From positions 1 through 20,725 of the forward strand of contig JAHEHQ010000003.1 in assembly GCA_024644505.1 (NCBI GenBank): a DNA stretch of 20,725 nucleotides. Direction: 5' to 3'. The position numbers and the translations under genes were made by a program. Of the stretch, positions 1-6,683 are shown piece by piece. Source of the DNA: Gammaproteobacteria bacterium (lineage in GTDB: Bacteria > Pseudomonadota > Gammaproteobacteria > Chromatiales > Chromatiaceae). The number at the start of each line of letters is the position of its first letter. Positions within the stretch are counted from its first letter, which is position 1. Below the pieces are notes generated by a model. It saw only the letters and a list, made by a program, of their open reading frames with translations, made no database searches and had not been told where the DNA came from.

Positions 1-47
1 ACGGAGGAATCCACCCCTCCCGAAAGGCCCACCATGACCTTATTCAT
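1..47 (-). CDS. mnmA: tRNA-specific 2-thiouridylase MnmA (N-terminal fragment, runs off the left edge)
   Basis: Only the first 15 codons and two more bases are inside the window. Read on the minus strand from 47 they give MNKVMVGLSGGVDSS, which contains the SGGVDSS PP-loop that binds ATP in MnmA/TrmU. MnmA thiolates U34 of the Lys, Glu and Gln tRNAs using sulfur relayed from IscS and the Tus proteins. The start overlaps the end of nudJ (stop at 40-42), so the two are probably translationally coupled; nudJ next to mnmA is a common gammaproteobacterial arrangement. A second ATG lies one codon upstream (48-50). No strong Shine-Dalgarno is visible. The PP-loop alone also fits other ATP pyrophosphatases, but the position beside nudJ makes mnmA by far the likeliest. 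Confidence 0.85.
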   Translation of the reverse strand, partial: MNKVMVGLSGGVDSS

Positions 48-495
48 CATCGAGATTATGGAGAATGGAAAGCGGGTGGCTGACGCCGGAGAGGTAATCG
101 TCGATGCAGCGCAACACCATCGGACTTCGAAGATGCGGCTGCCGAGAGACCAGCTCTTCGTGCGTCATCCACAGGGCCCTTATGATGCCCGTATCGAGAG
201 GCACGTCGGGCCGGTGGTCGCGGCATGTACCGTGAAAGCAGAAACGCAGATAAGTCTTTCCGTCGGGGGGCACACGCCATTGGTAGATGCCTACGATCCC
301 CTCAGGCAGGAACTTCCAGCCGGTCTCCTCCCGGGTTTCCCTGATCACGGCCTCCAACAGACCTTCATCCGGATCCAGGTGTCCGGCCGGTTGATTGAAA
401 GCGACAAGACCGTTTTCGGTGTGCTCCTCCACCATCAGAAAGCGGCCCTGATCCTCAATAACGGCGGCAACGGTGTTGTAGGCTGTGCAGGTCAT
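40..495 (-). CDS. nudJ: NudJ-type Nudix phosphatase
   Basis: The 151-residue protein belongs to the Nudix hydrolase superfamily. The box GX5EX7REUXEEXGU spans residues 38-60 (G38, E44, R52, E53, E56, E57, G59, W60), with the catalytic metal-binding glutamates in REETREE order intact. The preceding NQPAGHL and the later LRF and LRSP segments resemble E. coli NudJ (YmfB), which hydrolyses nucleoside tri- and diphosphates and the thiamine precursor HMP-PP. Length matches the family (about 150). It overlaps the start of mnmA, as expected for this pair. The start at 495 is the only possible ATG because an in-frame TAA lies just upstream; a perfect hairpin (497-519) ends one base before it, which is unusual. 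The substrate is inferred from family membership only. Confidence 0.9.
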   Translation of the reverse strand: MTCTAYNTVAAVIEDQGRFLMVEEHTENGLVAFNQPAGHLDPDEGLLEAVIRETREETGWKFLPEGIVGIYQWRVPPDGKTYLRFCFHGTCRDHRPDVPLDTGIIRALWMTHEELVSRQPHLRSPMVLRCIDDYLSGVSHPLSILHNLDDE

Positions 496-496
496 C

Positions 497-519
497 GGGG
501 GATTTTAACCGAATCCCCC
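497..519 (-). promoter_or_regulatory. Perfect 8-bp stem-loop abutting the nudJ start codon
   Basis: On the plus strand GGGGGATT (497-504) and AATCCCCC (512-519) are exact inverted repeats around a 7-base loop. In the minus-strand transcript the hairpin lies between the diguanylate cyclase stop and nudJ, and its 3' arm ends one base before the nudJ ATG at 495. The G-rich arm is the only Shine-Dalgarno-like tract and is sequestered in the stem. No U-run follows, so it is not a standard intrinsic terminator. A role in controlling nudJ translation, or in marking the 3' end of the cyclase message, is inference. Confidence 0.5.
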
Positions 520-546
520 TGCCGAGGTCCCCGGGCAAATGGGGTG

Positions 547-1458
547 TTACTGCATCACCACCCGGTTGCGTCCCTGCTGCTTTGCCTTGTACAGGGCTGT
601 ATCCGCACGCTTGAACAGAGCGCCGCTATCGTCACCGTTGCGCATGCCGGCCACGCCCAGACTGACAGTCAGATTCATCGATTTGTGTATGTGGGGATTG
701 AGCCTTTCCACGTTTTCCCGGATGCGCTCGGCCAGTTGTCCCGCACCATCACTGTCGGTGCCGGACAGAAGTACCAGGAACTCCTCTCCGCCATAGCGGA
801 AGATCATGTCGCTTTCGCGGATGGTGCGGTCGGCGCACTGGGCAATGGATTTGAGCGCCTGATCGCCGCTCAGGTGCCCGTATTGGTCATTGATCTGTTT
901 GAAGTGATCGATATCCAACAGAATCACCGACAGCGGGGTGTCATGGCGCCGCGCCAGTTCGATCTCGCGATGGATCGTCGAGTCCATGGTGGCACGGTTT
1001 CTCACGCCGGTCAGCGGGTCGATTCGTGCCGTCTGAAGGGCTCTGTGATAGAGCAGGGCATTGCGCAGCGGATAGAGCAGTCCCGCCATCAGATTCTCGA
1101 TGAGTTCGAGCTCTGCTTCCTGGAACGGATGGGAACGGAACAACTGAAGATCACCCAGGTCCTCGTCGGTTACCACCAGTTGGTAGTCGCACTGATGCTG
1201 GCTCTGTTTTCCCAGGTTGATGTCAATCTCTAATTCGGACAACTGATAGGAAAGACCGTCGAATCCCACGAAATTGGCCAGTTCCTTGGCAAACAAGGCA
1301 ATCAGTTCGTTGGTTTCCAGAGTGGTCTGCAGGATACCTGTCAACGCGAGTACTTTTGAGGCGAATCGCTGCTTGGAGTCAGGATGTATCCTGGGTCGAG
1401 CGGGTGGAGTAGCCACTTTGCTTAGTTTCTCTGAAATACTTTGAATTTGTCCGTTCAT
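547..1458 (-). CDS. GAF-like domain diguanylate cyclase (GGEEF type)
   Basis: This is a cytosolic-looking protein of 303 residues (311 if the ATG at 1482 is used). The C-terminal half is a GGDEF domain with the active-site loop GGEEF at residues 223-227 and the DIDHFKQIND metal/substrate segment. An RxxD inhibitory site (R214, D217) sits exactly five residues before GGEEF. It should therefore make c-di-GMP from two GTP and be feedback-inhibited. The N-terminal 130 residues look like a degenerate GAF-type sensor; no transmembrane segment is evident. I prefer the start at 1458 because a GGTGG tract lies 8 bases upstream, whereas the ATG at 1482 has no ribosome site. It sits just upstream of nudJ on the same strand with its own AT-rich promoter region. 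The signal sensed is unknown. Confidence 0.88.
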   Translation of the reverse strand: MNGQIQSISEKLSKVATPPARPRIHPDSKQRFASKVLALTGILQTTLETNELIALFAKELANFVGFDGLSYQLSELEIDINLGKQSQHQCDYQLVVTDEDLGDLQLFRSHPFQEAELELIENLMAGLLYPLRNALLYHRALQTARIDPLTGVRNRATMDSTIHREIELARRHDTPLSVILLDIDHFKQINDQYGHLSGDQALKSIAQCADRTIRESDMIFRYGGEEFLVLLSGTDSDGAGQLAERIRENVERLNPHIHKSMNLTVSLGVAGMRNGDDSGALFKRADTALYKAKQQGRNRVVMQ

Positions 1459-1510
1459 CAGTCGATCCACCGGAAAAACCATTGAATCGAACGATGCTAT
1501 TTTCGTGCCA

Positions 1511-1516
1511 ATTATA
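1511..1516 (-). promoter_or_regulatory. Candidate -10 element for the diguanylate cyclase gene
   Basis: A perfect TATAAT reads on the minus strand at 1516-1511 inside a 45-bp AT-rich island (about 1507-1552) that stands out from the GC-rich surroundings. It is placed to give a start near 1504 and a short leader. No good -35 hexamer is seen at 16-18 bp, so the promoter may be weak or activator-dependent. Confidence 0.4.
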
Positions 1517-1618
1517 AAATTATCATTTATAACAGGTAGTTATAATTAAACCTTTCTGCATGCGCCGGAAATTTGGCTCTTTGCATGGTCTCTGGGCGCC
1601 GCTCCTTCGCCACTGTAG

Positions 1619-2374
1619 TCAGAAAGGCAGGGGCCCGGCGGCATCAAATGCATGCCCTGTGGTGCCGATGCTGTCCCTGCCCATGAGCCACAGGTAGAGG
1701 GGCATCAACGCCTCCGGTGTCTTCAGGGTCCTGGGGTCCTCTCCCGGATACGCCTGGCCGCGCATATGTGTCCGGGTGGGTCCCGGGTCGATGCTGTTGA
1801 CCCGAATGGCACTACTGTCCCGGGTCTCGTCGGCCAGCACCTGCATCAGGCCCTCGACGCCGAACTTGGAAACCGCATAGGCGCCCCAGTAGGCCTTTGC
1901 GGTGCGGCCCACCCGGTCCGAGGTGAACAGGATGGAGGCGTCTTCCGCCTTGCGCAGCAATGGCAGGCAGGCCTGTGTGAGCATGAAGGGGGCATTGAGG
2001 TTGACCTGCATGACCTTGTACCAGGTCTCTATATCGTAGTCATCGATGCGGCTCAGCAGCTGAAGCTGCGCGGCATTGTGCAGGATGCCCTCCAGGGAGC
2101 CGAACTCCACCCGGAGCCTTTGGGTCAGCTCGGTGTAGTCTTTGTCCCTGGCACCTTCCAGATTCATGGGGTAGAGGGCCGGGGTCGAGCCGCCGGCCTG
2201 TTCGATCGCGTCGTAGACGGCCTCCAGTTTTGCCAGCGTCCTTCCCAGCAGAACCACGGTCGCCCCGTGGGCGGCATATGCCAGCGCGGCTGCGCGTCCA
2301 ATACCGTCACCCGCTCCCGTGACCAGGATGGTGCGTCCGGTCAGCAGGTCATTTGGCGGGGAGTAGTCGTCCAT
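1619..2374 (-). CDS. yciK: YciK-family short-chain dehydrogenase/reductase
   Basis: The 251-residue protein is a classical-size SDR. The Rossmann cofactor motif TGAGDGIG is at residues 19-26, NAA follows the beta-4 strand, and the active-site YxxxK is Y166-x3-K170. The C-terminal stretch with PEALMPLYLWLMG closely resembles E. coli YciK and its Pseudomonas relatives. The residue 13 before the Tyr, normally the catalytic Ser, is Asp153 here (SDRVG, where E. coli has SSSVG); Ser152 is adjacent. It is the last gene of the ubiG-mupP-yciK operon, 55 bp after mupP. The physiological substrate of YciK is not established, so I name only the family. The start at 2374 matches the family N-terminus (short tail, then DLL and the Rossmann strand). 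Confidence 0.88.
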   Translation of the reverse strand: MDDYSPPNDLLTGRTILVTGAGDGIGRAAALAYAAHGATVVLLGRTLAKLEAVYDAIEQAGGSTPALYPMNLEGARDKDYTELTQRLRVEFGSLEGILHNAAQLQLLSRIDDYDIETWYKVMQVNLNAPFMLTQACLPLLRKAEDASILFTSDRVGRTAKAYWGAYAVSKFGVEGLMQVLADETRDSSAIRVNSIDPGPTRTHMRGQAYPGEDPRTLKTPEALMPLYLWLMGRDSIGTTGHAFDAAGPLPF

Positions 2375-2398
2375 GGCTTGGGATTTCCATTCCGATGA

Positions 2399-2415
2399 TG
2401 GGTTATATTAACCCA
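2399..2415. promoter_or_regulatory. Perfect palindrome in the mupP-yciK gap
   Basis: TGGGTTA-TAT-TAACCCA is a perfect inverted repeat with 7-bp arms and a 3-bp centre. It occupies the middle of the 55-bp spacer between the mupP stop and the yciK start. It could be an operator or an internal hairpin that separates expression of yciK from the upstream genes. It is not followed by a U-run on the minus strand. The regulator, if any, is unknown. Confidence 0.4.
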
Positions 2416-2429
2416 ACGCCCGGGAATTG

Positions 2430-3137
2430 TTAAAAGGTAGGTGTGTCCGCAATTTCCCGGTCAATCCAGTCCAGCACCTCCGAGGGATGTTCGATAGCAC
2501 CATCGGCGCCCCACTCCTCCGGATTGTCTTCAATCCCGATATAACCGAACAGCGCGGTGAGCGTTGTGTTGCCGGCACTGTTGCCGGCCTCGATATCCCT
2601 TCTGGCGTCCCCGATATAAAGGGTTTCGGCGGGATCGCACCGGGCGAGCCCGCAGGCATGGATGATTGGCATGGGGTGGGGTTTGCGATAGTCGGTCGTA
2701 TCTCCGCTGACGATGACCACGGCCCTGTCAGAGAATCCCAGCTGCTGCATCAGGGGCTCGGTCAGCCAGCCCGGTTTGTTGGTTACGATGCCCCAGGCTA
2801 TGTTCCGCTGCTCAAGTTGCTCGAGCAACTCTTCCATGCCCGGAAACAGGGTCGTCTCCCTGGCGAGGTGCTGCTGGTAGACACCCAGCAGCTGTTCGCG
2901 ATAAGTGTCGAATCGAGGGTGGTCGGGCCCGATGCCGAAACCCAGCATGATCAGGGCCACTGCGCCATGTGAAACCTGCAACCGAATGGTTTCCAGCGGC
3001 AGTTGCGGCCGATCGTTTGCAACCAGTGTCCGGTTCAGCGCAAAGGCAAGGTCCGGTGCCGTATCCGCAAAGGTACCGTCGAGGTCAAACAGTACCAGGC
3101 GGACTTGCCTGGGGCGTGAGACATCAGTCGTCTCCAT
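2430..3137 (-). CDS. mupP: N-acetylmuramic acid 6-phosphate phosphatase (HAD family, MupP)
   Basis: The 235-residue HAD hydrolase has motif I DLDGT (catalytic D18, acid/base D20), TNKP for motif II, RKPHP carrying the motif III lysine, and GDARRD for motif IV. Generic annotation would call it phosphoglycolate phosphatase (Gph), but two things favour MupP. It sits between ubiG and yciK, the arrangement known in Pseudomonas, and its C-terminal GYI/EDNP/WGAD/HP pattern matches Pseudomonas MupP as I recall it. MupP dephosphorylates MurNAc-6-P in the cytosol so that AmgK and MurU can feed MurNAc back to UDP-MurNAc, bypassing fosfomycin-sensitive MurA. I chose the ATG at 3137 because it begins 17 residues before motif I and overlaps the ubiG stop by 14 bp. 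The longer reading to 3185 adds sequence that is just ubiG in another frame. Confidence 0.82.
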   Translation of the reverse strand: METTDVSRPRQVRLVLFDLDGTFADTAPDLAFALNRTLVANDRPQLPLETIRLQVSHGAVALIMLGFGIGPDHPRFDTYREQLLGVYQQHLARETTLFPGMEELLEQLEQRNIAWGIVTNKPGWLTEPLMQQLGFSDRAVVIVSGDTTDYRKPHPMPIIHACGLARCDPAETLYIGDARRDIEAGNSAGNTTLTALFGYIGIEDNPEEWGADGAIEHPSEVLDWIDREIADTPTF

Positions 3138-3843
3138 CTCGACGACAGCTGACCATGTAGTTGACATCCACATCCCGGGGGTCAAGCCGGTACCTGCGGG
3201 TCAGGGGGTTGTATATCAGGCCCGTGATATCGTCGGTGGTGAGACCGGCTTGCCTGATCCACAGGTCCAGTTCCGATGGCCGGATGAAATTGCTGAAGTC
3301 ATGGGTGCCCTTGGGCAGAAGATTGAGCACATACTCGGCACCGATGATGGCAAACAGGTAAGATTTCGGGTTTCGATTGAGGGTAGAGAAAAACAGGCGT
3401 CCGCCCGGCTTGGTCAGCTTGGCGCAGGCCGATATAACCGATCCGGGATCAGGGACATGCTCCAGCATCTCCATACAGGTCACGATATCGAATGTGCCGG
3501 GTATCTCTTCGGCAAGCCGTTCGACGGGAATGCGTTCGTAGTTGACCTTCAACCCGGATTCCAGCAGGTGCAGACGTGCCACCTCCAACGGTGCTTCGCC
3601 CATATCAATGCCTGTCACCTCGGCACCCCTGTGGGCCATGCTCTCCGCCAGGATGCCCCCGCCGCAACCCACATCCAGGACCTTCCTGGACTCGAGACCC
3701 GCAATACGGTCGATGTAGTCCAATCGCAGTGGATTGATGTCATGCAGGGGCTTGAACTCACTGTTGGTGTCCCACCAGCGGGAAGCAAGTTGTTCGAATT
3801 TGCTGATTTCAGCCTGATCGACGTTGAGAGTCTGTTCTGTCAT
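3124..3843 (-). CDS. ubiG: Ubiquinone biosynthesis O-methyltransferase UbiG
   Basis: The 239-residue class I SAM-dependent methyltransferase catalyses both O-methylations in ubiquinone synthesis. The SAM-binding motif VLDVGCGGG is at residues 55-63, followed by the acidic GIDMG strand end. The N-terminal segment with FEQLASRWWD and LHDINPLRLDYI is characteristic of UbiG, as is EMLEHVPDP after motif II. Length matches the family (about 240). An in-frame ATG at 3954 would add 37 residues without similarity; I chose 3843 because the protein then begins as UbiG proteins do and a TATAAT lies just upstream. It heads the ubiG-mupP-yciK operon and overlaps mupP by 14 bp. Its presence implies aerobic or nitrate-linked respiration with ubiquinone. 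Confidence 0.95.
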   Translation of the reverse strand: MTEQTLNVDQAEISKFEQLASRWWDTNSEFKPLHDINPLRLDYIDRIAGLESRKVLDVGCGGGILAESMAHRGAEVTGIDMGEAPLEVARLHLLESGLKVNYERIPVERLAEEIPGTFDIVTCMEMLEHVPDPGSVISACAKLTKPGGRLFFSTLNRNPKSYLFAIIGAEYVLNLLPKGTHDFSNFIRPSELDLWIRQAGLTTDDITGLIYNPLTRRYRLDPRDVDVNYMVSCRRDGDD

Positions 3844-4251
3844 AGGGAAGGCCCTAAAATGAGATCGCTGAATTATACCCAAATTACAATGACATGGCCG
3901 CGCCTTTCGAATTAGCGGGGCCGGGAGTCCAGGTAGTCGTTTAATTATGGTCAAAACTACATTAATATCCCGGCGTTATCCATGGTGCTGGCACCTGTTT
4001 CGGGTTCCTGGTGCATGGGAATCTGCTATGGTTTCAAAATAACTGTCCGTTAAGGGTACTGCCTCAAAGAACCCGGTACCGGATTGACAGACAATGTCGC
4101 GACCCAAGAGCCGTGAGGTCGCCGAATCAATGCTGAGATAGCATCGCCGGTGTACTCTGCGTCTTTTGGGTTCTGACACCATGACTTACAAAAAAATATT
4201 GGAACACTGAGGTCTGGCTCATCGAGCCGCTTCCCGAACAAGAGGAACAAT
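3844..4251. other. 408-bp divergent intergenic region between ubiG and the CHAD-ParA operon
   Basis: No credible gene is seen. Small open frames at 3976-4182 and 4050-4334 (minus) lack ribosome sites and similarity. The left part holds the ubiG -10. A weak stem-loop is possible at 3991-4014 (GCACC/GGTGC), and a 10-bp palindrome ccggtaccgg lies around 4074-4083. The right end carries a good ribosome site (AAGAGGAA) before the plus-strand ATG at 4252. I could not identify a convincing promoter for the plus-strand operon. Half of this region is unexplained and could hold regulatory sites. Confidence 0.5.
3872..3877 (-). promoter_or_regulatory. Candidate -10 element for ubiG-mupP-yciK
   Basis: A perfect TATAAT on the minus strand (3877-3872) lies 28 bp upstream of the ubiG ATG at 3843, giving a predicted start near 3865. 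No convincing -35 is present at the expected spacing. Confidence 0.42.
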
Positions 4252-5835
4252 ATGTCCACCAACTCCGCCGAGTTCCGGCTTTCCGGCTCACATGCATTGG
4301 CCGGCATCGAGTCCGCGCTGAAATCAGAGTTCAACCTGGAAGAGGAATCGGAAACAAGATTTGACCATGTCTACTACGACAGCTTCGACTGGCGGTTATA
4401 CCAGACGGGTGCCTGTCTCCGGCGGGAGATCGAAAAGGACAGGCAGCGCCTGATCATGTCGGGACCGGGTGATGACGGCCCGAAAGAAAGCGTGAGCTTT
4501 ACCGGGGATATGCCGCGGTTTTATTGGGATTTTCCGGAGAGTGTCCTGAAAAAAAATCTATCCGGCGTAGTGGATATTCGGGCCTTGCTGCCACTGGTCG
4601 AGCTCCGGGGAGTGAGCCGGAATTTCAAGATGCTGGATGATGAGCAGAAAACGGTATTGCGAATACGGCTCGAGCAGGGCGACACCTATGATGCCCAGGG
4701 GCGGATGGGGGCCGCCGTCGACGGGATCGTTCGCCTGTTACCCGTCAGGGGGTACGAAAAATACCTCGGCCAGGTAAAGCGATTTCTTAGCGGCGAGATG
4801 GAGCTGGTTGGGGGCACCGGCAGCCTTTTCGAGGAATTGCTGGCGTCCGTGGGTAAGGTTCCCTGCGACTATAGTTCAAAGCTCGATTTCTGGTTCACAC
4901 CGGAGATGCAGTCGGAGACTGTGGCGCGCCATATTCACCTGCATCTTCTCGACACGGTTGAGACCAATATCCCGGGAACCCGTGATGACCTGGATTCCGA
5001 GTTTCTGCATGACCTGCGGGTGGCTGTGCGCCGCACCCGATCCGCACTCACCCAGATCAAGGGGGTTTTTCCGGAGGATGTGGTGGAGCGCTTTAAACCG
5101 CGCCTTGCCTGGTTGGGGCAGATAACCGGCCCGACGCGCGACATGCATGTCTATCTCCTGGCATTCGAGGAGTACAGGGACAGCCTGCCCGAGAGTTATC
5201 GCAGGGACCTGGAGCCCCTGCATCGATTTCTGCTGGTTCATCAGCGGACTGAACACGAGAAGATGGTGAAGCAGATGGAATCCGAAGCGTTCAGGCAGAT
5301 ACTGGCAGACTGGCGATCCTATCTGGAAACCCCGGATCCCGAGGCATCGGCCTTGCCGAGCGCCGGTCGCCCCATTTCGGAGACGGCGGGCAAGCGTATC
5401 TGCAAGATCTACGGCAGGGTGCTAGAGGAGGGTTTGGCCATTACGGACGAATCGCCGCCGGAAGCGCTGCATGAGCTTAGGAAAAACTGTAAGAAGCTAA
5501 GGTATCTCATCGAGTTCTACAGGAGTATTTATTCGGAGAAAGATGTCAAGCCCGCAATTCGGGCCCTGAAAATCCTGCTGGACAATCTGGGCCTGTTCCA
5601 GGATCTGGAGGTGCAGGCCCTTAAACTCCGGGAGTTTGCGCACCAGATGAGTGAGGAGGGCGATGTCCCCGCAGATACCTTGCTGGCCATGGGTATGCTG
5701 GTGGATGGCCTGCTGAAGCGGCAGCGTCAGGCGCGCACCCGTTTTGCACAGCGGTTCGCCGAGTTCGCGGACAAGAACAATCGGGATCATTTCAAGCATA
5801 TGTTCAGCCAGAAAAAGGTAAGGCAAGCCGCATGA
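4252..5835 (+). CDS. CHAD domain protein with degenerate CYTH-like N-terminus
   Basis: The protein has 527 residues. The C-terminal half (about 245-515) is a CHAD domain with both signature helices: HDLRVAVRRTRSAL starting at H253, and HELRKNCKKLRYLIEFY starting at H407. These basic His/Arg/Lys faces bind polyphosphate in characterised CHAD proteins. The N-terminal 200 residues follow the CYTH pattern (YYDSFDWRLYQTGACLRR), but the ExExK catalytic strand is EFRLS, so triphosphatase activity is unlikely. No signal peptide or membrane segment is seen, so it should be cytosolic. The start at 4252 has GAGGAA a few bases upstream. Its stop overlaps the ATG of the next gene, a ParA-like ATPase, in ATGA configuration. 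The domain calls are strong; the cellular job (polyphosphate granule partner) is inference. Confidence 0.85.
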   Translation: MSTNSAEFRLSGSHALAGIESALKSEFNLEEESETRFDHVYYDSFDWRLYQTGACLRREIEKDRQRLIMSGPGDDGPKESVSFTGDMPRFYWDFPESVLKKNLSGVVDIRALLPLVELRGVSRNFKMLDDEQKTVLRIRLEQGDTYDAQGRMGAAVDGIVRLLPVRGYEKYLGQVKRFLSGEMELVGGTGSLFEELLASVGKVPCDYSSKLDFWFTPEMQSETVARHIHLHLLDTVETNIPGTRDDLDSEFLHDLRVAVRRTRSALTQIKGVFPEDVVERFKPRLAWLGQITGPTRDMHVYLLAFEEYRDSLPESYRRDLEPLHRFLLVHQRTEHEKMVKQMESEAFRQILADWRSYLETPDPEASALPSAGRPISETAGKRICKIYGRVLEEGLAITDESPPEALHELRKNCKKLRYLIEFYRSIYSEKDVKPAIRALKILLDNLGLFQDLEVQALKLREFAHQMSEEGDVPADTLLAMGMLVDGLLKRQRQARTRFAQRFAEFADKNNRDHFKHMFSQKKVRQAA

Positions 5836-6575
5836 GAATTATCGGTGTTTACAACATAAAGGGTGGAGTCGGCAAAACGGCAACGGCGGTGAACCTGGCT
5901 TTTCTGTCGGCGCAGGAAGGCCACAGGACACTCATCTGGGACCTGGATCCACAGGCGGCCGCAACCTTCTATCTCCGGGTTAAGCCCAAGATAAAGGGCG
6001 GCAGTCGTAAATTGATCCAGGGCAAACGGGAGCTGGACGGGTCGATCAAGGGTACGGATTTCGAGAATCTGGATCTTCTGCCGGCGGAGTTTTCCTACCG
6101 AAACATGGATCTGCACCTCAGTGAGCGGAAAAAGCCGGCAAGACAGTTGTTGAGACTGCTGCGGCCTTTGTCGGAACAGTTCGATAATGTCATCCTCGAC
6201 TGCCCGCCAAACATATCGCTGGTCTCGGAGAATATTTTCAGGGCCGCGGACGCACTGTTGATCCCGACCATCCCCGGCACCCTGTCCATCAGGGCCTATC
6301 ATCAATTGCTGGATTACCTCAGGGAAAACAGAGTCAGGGGGGTCGACCTGATGCCCTTCTTTTCCATGGTGGATCGGCGCAAGCACTTCCAGTCGGAAGT
6401 GATTCAGGACATGACTGCTTCAAATCCCGAGATGCTCTCTACACACATACCCTATGCCAGCGATGTGGAAAAAATGGGCATCCATCGCGCGCCGGTAGGG
6501 GAGTTTGCTCCCATGACCTATGCCTGGGACTCGTACCGTGCCTTGTGGGCTGAGGTTGTGCAGCGCCTTGAATAG
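5832..6575 (+). CDS. ParA/MinD-family P-loop ATPase
   Basis: The 247-residue protein has the deviant Walker A KGGVGKT at residues 10-16 (signature K10, catalytic K15), the Walker A' DLDPQ at 37-41 and Walker B VILDCPP around D123. All are intact, so it should dimerise on ATP and hydrolyse it. ParA-type enzymes form gradients on the nucleoid and position plasmids, chromosomes, carboxysomes or chemotaxis arrays with the help of a cargo-specific ParB/adaptor partner. There is no N-terminal HTH (unlike plasmid ParA), no C-terminal amphipathic MinD helix is evident, and no parB or parS is nearby. The only neighbour is the CHAD gene, with which it overlaps by 4 bp, so CHAD is the obvious candidate cargo adaptor. 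It is not a chromosomal Soj by context. Confidence 0.9.
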   Translation: MRIIGVYNIKGGVGKTATAVNLAFLSAQEGHRTLIWDLDPQAAATFYLRVKPKIKGGSRKLIQGKRELDGSIKGTDFENLDLLPAEFSYRNMDLHLSERKKPARQLLRLLRPLSEQFDNVILDCPPNISLVSENIFRAADALLIPTIPGTLSIRAYHQLLDYLRENRVRGVDLMPFFSMVDRRKHFQSEVIQDMTASNPEMLSTHIPYASDVEKMGIHRAPVGEFAPMTYAWDSYRALWAEVVQRLE

Positions 6576-6578
6576 CCG

Positions 6579-6658
6579 GTAGCCTGTGTTGAGCTCGCGA
6601 AACAAGGATTAATCAATGGTGCGGTTTTCCCCGCGTTTCGTTCCTCAACGCAGGCTAC
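6579..6658. repeat. Palindromic intergenic repeat, probable bidirectional terminator
   Basis: GTAGCCTGTGTTGAG (6579-6593) pairs with CTCAACGCAGGCTAC (6644-6658): 14 of 15 positions match, and the mismatch is a G-U wobble in RNA. The arms extend imperfectly inward (CGAAAC/GTTTCG) around a loop containing AATGGTGCGG. It starts four bases after the ATPase stop, and the RND pump gene ends 26 bp beyond it on the opposite strand, so it sits between convergent genes. The arm pattern GTAG--TG-G-TGA recurs at 16093. From memory it resembles dispersed MITE-like palindromes of gammaproteobacteria whose ends read GTAG...CTAC. No U-run is present, so termination would be structure-driven. Confidence 0.6.
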
Positions 6659-6683
6659 ATTGATAGATATGTGGGTTTACGCC

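Noticed and set aside
34..1233. 399-codon open frame on the plus strand
   Set aside because: It lies antisense across nudJ and the diguanylate cyclase, has no recognisable domain, and is explained by high-GC codon usage of the real genes.
1551..1627. CCTTTCTG/CAGAAAGG 8-bp inverted repeat 61 bp apart, overlapping the yciK stop
   Set aside because: Long loop and short arms; expected by chance in a sequence of this size.
2905..3915. 336-codon open frame on the plus strand
   Set aside because: Antisense to ubiG and mupP, both of which are firmly identified.
4084..4089. Perfect TTGACA upstream of the CHAD-ParA operon
   Set aside because: No acceptable -10 at 15-19 bp downstream, so it cannot be called a promoter.
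5832..6575. Plasmid or chromosome partition locus
   Set aside because: No ParB, no parS-like inverted repeats and no HTH on the ATPase; the only partner is the CHAD gene.
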